Source: Promethearchaeota archaeon (GTDB lineage Archaea; Asgardarchaeota; Lokiarchaeia; Sigynarchaeales; MK-D1). Taken from it: DNA of 12,978 nucleotides. The notes below the pieces were generated by a model. That model was given only the letters and a program-made list of their open reading frames with translations, ran no database searches and had not been told where the DNA came from. The position numbers and the translations under genes are program-made. The stretch's first letter is position 1, and each line of letters starts with the position of its first letter. The stretch lies in NCBI GenBank assembly GCA_016839865.1, contig JAEOTN010000048.1:1-12978 (forward strand). Reading direction: 5' to 3'. Of this stretch, positions 8,145-12,978 are shown piece after piece.

Positions 8145-8924
8145 ATGAGTACTCCAAAGAAAGTAGCACTGGTCACTGGTTCCTGTCGAGGAATTGGAAA
8201 AGCGATTGCTAAGGAACTGAATGCTATTGGTTTTTTTGTCATAATAAATGGTGTTTCTTGGTCCCAGTTGCCAGATTCGTTCATTGAAGAGTTTTCAGAT
8301 AAAAAGAATGCTATAAAATACATTCAAGCAGATATATCTTCAAATCAAGGAAGATCTAAACTTATTCAAACAGTAAAAGATCAAAAACGCATAGACCTAC
8401 TCGTAAATAACGCGGGAGTCGCTCCTAAGGAGCGAAAAGATTTACTCCAAGCCACAGAAGAAAGCTATGATTATGTGATGAACACTAATCTAAAGGGACC
8501 ATACTTTTTGACTCAAGACATTGCTAAATTCATGGTTGAACTCAAGAATAAAACTATATCGAATTATAATCCCAAGATTGTCAATATTGGGTCGATTTCA
8601 GCAAATACAACTTCTGTATTTCGAGGGGATTATTGTATTTCTAAAGCAGGCATTGAGATGATGACGAAATTGTATGCAGATCGATTATCTGAATTTAATA
8701 TCCCTGTTTTTGAAGTTCGTCCTGGTATAATAAAAACGGATATGACAAAAGCGGTTAACGAAAAATATGATGCTTTGTTTTCCAAAGGACTCACTCCTAT
8801 TTCTAGATGGGGTACTCCTGAAGATGTAGCAAAATGTGTTGCAGCTATTTCTCAAGATTATTTTCCTTATACCACTGGTCAAATCTTCAATATTGATGGA
8901 GGATTCCATCTAAAACGATTATAG
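8145..8924 (+). CDS. FabG-like short-chain dehydrogenase/reductase
   Basis: A 259-residue classical SDR with an NAD(P)-binding Rossmann fold. Visible features are TGSCRGIG (11-18), NNAG (88-91) and the catalytic Ser150, Tyr163 and Lys167 (spacing S+13 to Y and YCISK, as in FabG). A PG-to-T segment (RPGIIKTDMT) and a DGGFHLKRL end match a subgroup often labelled 3-ketoacyl-ACP reductase. No fatty-acid genes are nearby; its position between a KDG-type kinase and a flavoprotein suggests it reduces or oxidises a keto-sugar or sugar acid instead. This is inference. A GGGAGG (8125-8130) and GTGAG (8134-8138) inside the end of the kinase gene can serve as ribosome site. Its TAG stop is followed in the same frame by the flavoprotein. 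Confidence 0.92.
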   Translation: MSTPKKVALVTGSCRGIGKAIAKELNAIGFFVIINGVSWSQLPDSFIEEFSDKKNAIKYIQADISSNQGRSKLIQTVKDQKRIDLLVNNAGVAPKERKDLLQATEESYDYVMNTNLKGPYFLTQDIAKFMVELKNKTISNYNPKIVNIGSISANTTSVFRGDYCISKAGIEMMTKLYADRLSEFNIPVFEVRPGIIKTDMTKAVNEKYDALFSKGLTPISRWGTPEDVAKCVAAISQDYFPYTTGQIFNIDGGFHLKRL

Positions 8925-8927
8925 GTT

Positions 8928-10916
8928 GTGGAAATGAACCAAAACAGATACGAAATTCACAGAATAAATACACTCGTGATCGGCTCTGGTGCGGCTGGAT
9001 TAAATGCTGCAATTCATTTTATTGAAGAGGGTGGTGATTCCTCACAGATTATGATTGCTACAGAGAAGCTAGGTGCTGGAACATCCTTTAATGCTGGATC
9101 AGATAAACAAACATACTACAAGCTATCACTTAGTGGGAATATCCCAGATTCCGTATATGAAATGGCTGAAACTTATTGGAAAGGTGGATCTATGCATGGG
9201 GATATCGCTTTGGTTGAATCTGCTAATTCAGTGCGTGAATTCATGCATCTAGTTTCCTTAGGAGTTCCATTTCCTACAAATAGATTTGGGGAATATATAG
9301 GATACAAAACTGATAATGATCCTCTTCAAAGAGCAACATCAGTTGGACCACTCACATCTAATGTTATGGGAAAAATCCTATTAAAACGTGTAAATGAATT
9401 AGATATTAATATACTAAATCAAGTCTATTGCTGTAAAATCATCAATTTGAAATCTCGAAAGATTGTGATAGGTTTGCGGATTAAAGACCTCTCAAAAGAT
9501 TTATCAACAAAACCGATTGAAATTTTGAAGCAGAATATCATTGTATTCATTGTAGATAATATTATAGCAGCGACTGGTGGGAGTAGCGCAATATACAAAA
9601 ATTCTGTTTATCCTGAGAGTCAATGGGGGAGTTTGGGATTATTAATTGATTATGGGTGTGAAACTCAAAATCTCACGGAATCTCAATTTGGATTAGCTTC
9701 AACAGATTTCAGATGGAACGTAAGTGGTTCCTATCAGCAAGTAATACCAACCTATCTTTCAGCAGAAAAAGTCGAAAACATTCATTCTGCTACAGAATTT
9801 TTAAATGACTATTTTCCTTCAAAAAAAAAACTGCTTAATGCAATATTTCTAAAAGGATACCAGTGGCCCTTTAATGCAGAACGTATAAAAAATCATGGTT
9901 CTTCTCTAATTGATTTGTTAGTGTTCAAAGAAACTACTGAAAAAGGACGTAAAGTATTTCTAGACTATTCTCGTAATCCCTATGGTTTGTCAATTTCGGA
10001 AATTGTGGATACTCTCAATACGGAACATTCTTCCTATTTAACCAAATCAGGAATTAATACCACATCTGAATTTGAATTCCCAGTAGAAAGACTAAAAAAA
10101 ATCAATCTAAAAGCTTATCAGCTTTATCAGTCTCACGATATTGATTTAGAGACAACACCTCTTGCCATTTCTGTATGTGCACAACACTGCAATGGTGGTA
10201 TTTCTGGTGATATTTGGTGGGAGTCTTCTAAATCAAGAGTATTTGTAGTAGGAGAAGCAAATGGAAGTCATGGTGTTCATCGTCCTGGTGGTGCCGCACT
10301 GAATTCGGGACAAGTTGGGGGATTACGTGCTAGCTTGAAAATTGTTCGTGGTTATAATAGATCTAAAAACCAATCCAATACATTCGATTTTTCATCTATT
10401 TCGAGTTTTATTGATGATTACGTTGATAATTTGTCTCAAATTTTTGTAAAGAGTAACAATCAAGAGAAGAATCCTGAGCTAATATTCGAATCCATTCAAA
10501 ACCGGATGAAGAAATATGGCACAATAAAAAGAACAACTATGGATTCACCATCAGAACTGGAGACATTAAGCAGGCAAGTCAATACATTCTTCCAAGATTT
10601 GTATCTTCCTGTACCCACAATAGCAGATGTGTTACTTTCCTTAAGAGCATATGATGCATTCATAACTCATTTAGCTTATTTACATTCAATTAACTGTTAT
10701 ATTTCAGAAAAAGGGGGGAGTAGGGGGAGCTATCTAATAGATAAAACGGGGAACCTCTTGGAAGAAAATCTGAAATTAAGACAGTATGCAATAAAATGTA
10801 TATGGAATGGTAAAATCTTCAAAAATCGACTTGAAAAAATTCGCGATATCCCTCATGATGAAAATTGGTTTGAAACTGTCTGGAAATCATATGAAAATGG
10901 TTCTTGGATCGAGTAA
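8928..10916 (+). CDS. FAD-binding oxidoreductase, fumarate reductase/L-aspartate oxidase-like
   Basis: A 662-residue soluble flavoprotein of the SdhA/FrdA/NadB superfamily. It has an N-terminal FAD-binding loop IGSGAAG (18-24), an interior capping domain, and a second FAD segment around H420 (QHCNGG) and R452 (HRPGGAALNSGQVG). In relatives, His and Arg at these places hold the substrate carboxylate. A C-terminal helical domain contains SRG (R599). The block GTSFNAGSDKQTYYKLSLSG near residues 50-70 replaces the SdhA covalent-FAD His region, so FAD is expected to be non-covalent. From memory it resembles an uncharacterised flavoprotein common in anaerobic Firmicutes. The substrate is unknown; it lacks the partner iron-sulfur and membrane subunits of fumarate reductase. 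GTG 8928 or ATG 8934 could be the start. The gene ends 61 bases before the small GTPase. It contains an A11 run near 9821 without frame loss. Confidence 0.9.
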   Translation: MEMNQNRYEIHRINTLVIGSGAAGLNAAIHFIEEGGDSSQIMIATEKLGAGTSFNAGSDKQTYYKLSLSGNIPDSVYEMAETYWKGGSMHGDIALVESANSVREFMHLVSLGVPFPTNRFGEYIGYKTDNDPLQRATSVGPLTSNVMGKILLKRVNELDINILNQVYCCKIINLKSRKIVIGLRIKDLSKDLSTKPIEILKQNIIVFIVDNIIAATGGSSAIYKNSVYPESQWGSLGLLIDYGCETQNLTESQFGLASTDFRWNVSGSYQQVIPTYLSAEKVENIHSATEFLNDYFPSKKKLLNAIFLKGYQWPFNAERIKNHGSSLIDLLVFKETTEKGRKVFLDYSRNPYGLSISEIVDTLNTEHSSYLTKSGINTTSEFEFPVERLKKINLKAYQLYQSHDIDLETTPLAISVCAQHCNGGISGDIWWESSKSRVFVVGEANGSHGVHRPGGAALNSGQVGGLRASLKIVRGYNRSKNQSNTFDFSSISSFIDDYVDNLSQIFVKSNNQEKNPELIFESIQNRMKKYGTIKRTTMDSPSELETLSRQVNTFFQDLYLPVPTIADVLLSLRAYDAFITHLAYLHSINCYISEKGGSRGSYLIDKTGNLLEENLKLRQYAIKCIWNGKIFKNRLEKIRDIPHDENWFETVWKSYENGSWIE

Positions 10917-10926
10917 ATCATATACA
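10914..10926 (+). promoter_or_regulatory. Possible promoter of the small GTPase gene
   Basis: An A/T-rich GTAAATCATATAC stretch overlaps the flavoprotein stop codon and lies about 52-64 bases before the GTPase ATG. It has a TATA-like CATATA core with purine/A-rich sequence ahead of it, as in a BRE. Evidence is by pattern only. Confidence 0.3.
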
Positions 10927-10964
10927 GCCAAAAGCACATAGGAATAATTCCCTTCCTTATCCTT

Positions 10965-10970
10965 AAGGAG
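10965..10970 (+). promoter_or_regulatory. Shine-Dalgarno of the small GTPase, decides the start
   Basis: AAGGAG is followed by seven bases and then ATG at 10978. TTG (10975), ATG (10978) and ATG (10981) are consecutive in frame; the spacing favours 10978. Confidence 0.8.
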
Positions 10971-10977
10971 TACTTTG

Positions 10978-11559
10978 ATGATGAAGACCGATCCAAACAT
11001 GTTAAAAGTGTGTGTAATGGGTGAAGGTGGGGTTGGTAAGACTACCTTAGCAAACCGAATTTTAACAGGTGTATTCAATCCTGCTACAAAGATGACCATC
11101 GGGATTGATTTTCACCTACTACAAATGGAAATTCTCGATCCTAGAACATCCGATGAATCTCTTTTACCAATATCTCTAGCAATATGGGATTTTGGAGGAG
11201 AGGATAGATTCCGTTTCATGCTTCCACGTTTTGTAAAAGGTGCAAATGGGGGTTTATTATTATTTGACCTGACTCGATATAGTACAACGAAGTATCTGAG
11301 AGAATGGCTTACAATCTGGAATCAAAACTCGGAACATGATACTCCACTTTATTTGGTTGGGACAAAGTATGATAAAGTCAATCCCACAACACAGATATCG
11401 GTTGAGACACAGATTCGGGAAATGAAGAATCAGCTAAATATCCAAAAACACTATTTTATAAGCTCTAAAAGCGGGTATATGATTGATAGCCTAATTCAAA
11501 ATATTGCTTTAGATATGTGGTTAAACAAGAATAACATCAAAATTCCTATTGCAGAATAA
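10978..11559 (+). CDS. Ras-superfamily small GTPase (Asgard type)
   Basis: A 193-residue GTP-binding switch with every G motif. Positions from the ATG at 10978: G1 GEGGVGKT (15-22), G2 Thr40 in MTIGID, G3 WDFGGE (70-75), G4 GTKYD (128-132) and G5 SSKSG (162-166). This is the Ras/Rab-like plan with Thr/Lys/Asp in G4. Two points stand out: the residue matching Ras Gln61 is Glu75, and the tail (NIKIPIAE) has no Cys, so prenylation is not expected. The stretch between switch I and G3 (DPRTSDESLLPIS) is longer than in Rab. It is not one of the canonical Rab, Arf or Rag families by eye. It follows the metabolic genes by 61 bases with its own ribosome site. The next gene is a transposon gene. Cellular role unknown. 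Confidence 0.95.
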   Translation: MMKTDPNMLKVCVMGEGGVGKTTLANRILTGVFNPATKMTIGIDFHLLQMEILDPRTSDESLLPISLAIWDFGGEDRFRFMLPRFVKGANGGLLLFDLTRYSTTKYLREWLTIWNQNSEHDTPLYLVGTKYDKVNPTTQISVETQIREMKNQLNIQKHYFISSKSGYMIDSLIQNIALDMWLNKNNIKIPIAE

Positions 11560-11677
11560 ATTTATCTTCTTCAATATCTAAACAAAAGCTTTCTCACCCA
11601 ATGTAAATGGGATTCTTTAGATAATTAGCAAATATGCACTATAACTCTTTTTTAGATCGGATTGAATTACATTGTTT

Positions 11678-11697
11678 GGAGAAATTTGAAAGTTTAG
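11678..11697 (+). promoter_or_regulatory. Original tnpB start region: Shine-Dalgarno, TTG start, then in-frame TAG
   Basis: GGAG (11678-11681) precedes TTG (11686), which would read M-K-V-stop (TAG 11695-11697), then R-A-Y-K-L-R-L-Y-P-N in frame with TnpB. TnpB proteins typically begin MKV-x-RAYKFRLYPN, so this appears to be the ancestral start with a nonsense change at codon 4. Confidence 0.55.
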
Positions 11698-11715
11698 AGG
11701 GCATATAAATTAAGA

Positions 11716-12945
11716 TTGTATCCGAATCGACATCAAAGTGAGATCCTAAATAAAACCTTTGGCTGTTGTAGATTCCTATGGAATCAGATGTTAGGTGAAC
11801 GAATTCGAAAATCTCGTGAATTAATATCACATCAAATCAATCACAATTCGAATAACTACAAGCCCGAAAAACAATATAAAACTGAATTCCCATTTCTCAA
11901 GGAAGTTGACAGCAAAGCACTTCAATCTTCAACAAGAAATCTGTTGTCCTCCCTTAAAAATTACTTTAACAGGCTAAATAAAAACAAACCTATTGGATTT
12001 CCTAAGTTTAAATCCAGTAAAAATAAACAACGATATACGACCTATAATATAAATAACAATATTAAAATAAATTTTGATAAAAAAAGACTAAAACTACCTA
12101 AAATTAAAACTTGGATAAAATTCAGGGATATACGAGTCTTTAATGAAAAAATTAAGCATCTTACCGTATCGAAAACCAAGAGTGGTAAATATTTTGCATC
12201 AATATTAGTGGAACGCATTTTAGAAACTCATCAAAAACAAGTAATTCATGAAAATAAAATTATTGCATTTGATATGTCTGCATCAAACTTTTTAGTATCA
12301 GAAAAGGCAAAATTGAAGAATCCTAGTTTTTTCCGTAAGGAGGAAAAACGGATAAAACTATTACATAAACGTTTATCACGAAAAAAAACAGGTTCTTCGA
12401 ATCACAATAATGCTAGAATCAAACTTTCAAAAAAATACGAGAAAATTTTCAACCGAAAATTGGATTGGACACATAAAATCAGCTACAATTTGGCAAAAAA
12501 ATATAATTTGGTGATTTTAGAGGATTTAAATATAAAAGGGATGCAACATCTCAGTTCTGGCTTATCAAAATCTGTAACTTTGGATTTTTCTTGGAACAAA
12601 TTCGTCTCAATTCTTCGATACAAGATGAAAGAATTTGGTAACCATTTGATATTAGTTGATCGCTGGTTTCCTTCAAGCAAGTTATGCTCCAATTGTGGAT
12701 GGAAAAATGTGAAAATAAAATTATCTACACGGATTTGGAAATGTCAAGAATGCGACTCGGTACATGATCGAGATATTAATGCTTCCATAAACATTCGAAA
12801 CGAAGGGATAAAAAAGATACAAGATCATTCTATAATAATTATATCTACCGTGGGAACTACGGGAAGTCAAGCTTGTGAAGATGAAGTAAGACTTTTAAAA
12901 CTAAAGCAATCATCTATGAAGCAAGAATCCAATGCAATAAGATAA
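11716..12945 (+). CDS. tnpB: TnpB RNA-guided nuclease of an IS200/IS605-type element
   Basis: TnpB cuts DNA next to a short adjacent motif under guidance of an RNA made from the element's right end. From the TTG at 11716 it has 409 residues. The N-terminal REC/WED part includes GCCRFLWNQ. RuvC-I Asp is D186 (IIAFDMSASNF), RuvC-II Glu is E269 (LVILEDLNIKGM), the zinc finger is C324/C327 and C343/C346, and RuvC-III Asp is D353 (HDRDINAS). The tail with TVGTTGSQACEDEVR and SSMKQESNAIR matches the usual TnpB end, so the C-terminus is complete. The RAYKLR strand that normally begins the protein lies upstream of this TTG, between it and a TAG at 11695. Translation from TTG 11716 would therefore lose part of the first beta strand. 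It may be active, weakly translated or recently inactivated. Confidence 0.9.
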   Translation: MYPNRHQSEILNKTFGCCRFLWNQMLGERIRKSRELISHQINHNSNNYKPEKQYKTEFPFLKEVDSKALQSSTRNLLSSLKNYFNRLNKNKPIGFPKFKSSKNKQRYTTYNINNNIKINFDKKRLKLPKIKTWIKFRDIRVFNEKIKHLTVSKTKSGKYFASILVERILETHQKQVIHENKIIAFDMSASNFLVSEKAKLKNPSFFRKEEKRIKLLHKRLSRKKTGSSNHNNARIKLSKKYEKIFNRKLDWTHKISYNLAKKYNLVILEDLNIKGMQHLSSGLSKSVTLDFSWNKFVSILRYKMKEFGNHLILVDRWFPSSKLCSNCGWKNVKIKLSTRIWKCQECDSVHDRDINASINIRNEGIKKIQDHSIIIISTVGTTGSQACEDEVRLLKLKQSSMKQESNAIR

Positions 12946-12956
12946 AGGAAGTTCAA
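12846..12956 (+). ncRNA. Candidate omega/re-RNA scaffold overlapping the tnpB 3' end
   Basis: Related elements make their guide RNA from the tnpB tail and right end. Here the DNA for TVGTTG folds as CCGT (12848-12851) with ACGG (12859-12862), seven-base loop, and AAGTC/GACTT pairing can form further on. The right boundary is uncertain. Confidence 0.3.
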
Positions 12957-12978
12957 ACCTAGTAATTATTAAAATCAA

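Larger units (their letters stand above)
11640..12978 (+). mobile_element. IS200/IS605-superfamily element carrying tnpB only (IS1341-like); ends not resolved
   Basis: An intact-looking TnpB reading frame with no tnpA upstream places this with tnpB-only elements. The left end must lie between the small GTPase stop (11559) and the tnpB start region; 11640 is nominal. The right end lies after 12945, at or beyond the window edge. TCAA, the kind of right-end tetranucleotide used by IS608, occurs at 12953-12956 and again at 12975-12978, but a four-base match is weak. The body is more A-rich and Lys/Asn-rich than the neighbours. Confidence 0.5.

Noticed and set aside
9821..9831. A11 homopolymer in the flavoprotein gene as a programmed frameshift site
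   Set aside because: The zero frame continues through to conserved C-terminal motifs, and no stop or alternative conserved frame follows.
11597..11611. CCCA/TGGG hairpin between the small GTPase and tnpB
   Set aside because: Only four pairs with a seven-base loop. It could be a transposon left-end hairpin or terminator, but nothing in the window distinguishes this from chance.
1..12978. CRISPR array or phage-defence island
   Set aside because: No regularly spaced direct repeats are visible, and apart from tnpB no defence-type nuclease or toxin gene is present.

Overview
The window is low-GC, dense DNA that most likely comes from an Asgard archaeon. Three things point that way: a Ras-superfamily small GTPase of the type Asgard genomes carry in many copies (10978-11559); a 530-residue protein with a degenerate Ras/Arf/Rag-like GTPase core between two domains that look longin- or roadblock-like (5485-7077); and a signal-peptide membrane protein ending in a cytosolic zinc ribbon (minus strand, 4285-3566). 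These sit beside genes of clearly bacterial style, namely a hybrid histidine kinase, a 2-keto-3-deoxygluconate-type kinase, a FabG-like reductase and a NadB/SdhA-like flavoprotein. That mixture is common in Asgard genomes. The assignment is inference from protein style, because there is no rRNA or ribosomal protein gene here.

Layout: (1) 1-3387, plus: 3' part of a large soluble PAS-PAS-GAF-GAF-GAF hybrid histidine kinase with a C-terminal receiver, cut by the left window edge. (2) 3473-3547, plus: tRNA-Gly(GCC) with an encoded CCA end. (3) 5348-3566, minus: an AIR-synthase (PurM/ThiL/HypE superfamily) related protein, then the membrane protein with zinc ribbon, whose real start is probably an ATT codon behind a perfect Shine-Dalgarno. 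(4) 5349-5484: divergent promoter region. (5) 5485-10916, plus: longin-like/GTPase protein, KDG-type kinase, SDR reductase and flavoprotein, with gaps of 27, 2 and 3 bases, so probably one transcription unit. (6) 10978-11559, plus: small GTPase with its own strong Shine-Dalgarno. (7) about 11640 to the right edge: a tnpB-only IS200/IS605-type (IS1341-like) element with all RuvC acidic residues and zinc finger present, but with a TAG codon just after the expected start.

How they may work together: the kinase, SDR and flavoprotein look like a catabolic module for a sugar acid or oxidised sugar. The GTPase-like protein at the head of the same unit is the most unusual gene here, because it combines eukaryote-like regulatory folds with a metabolic operon. 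The histidine kinase is a separate sensory gene. The transposon end is independent cargo.
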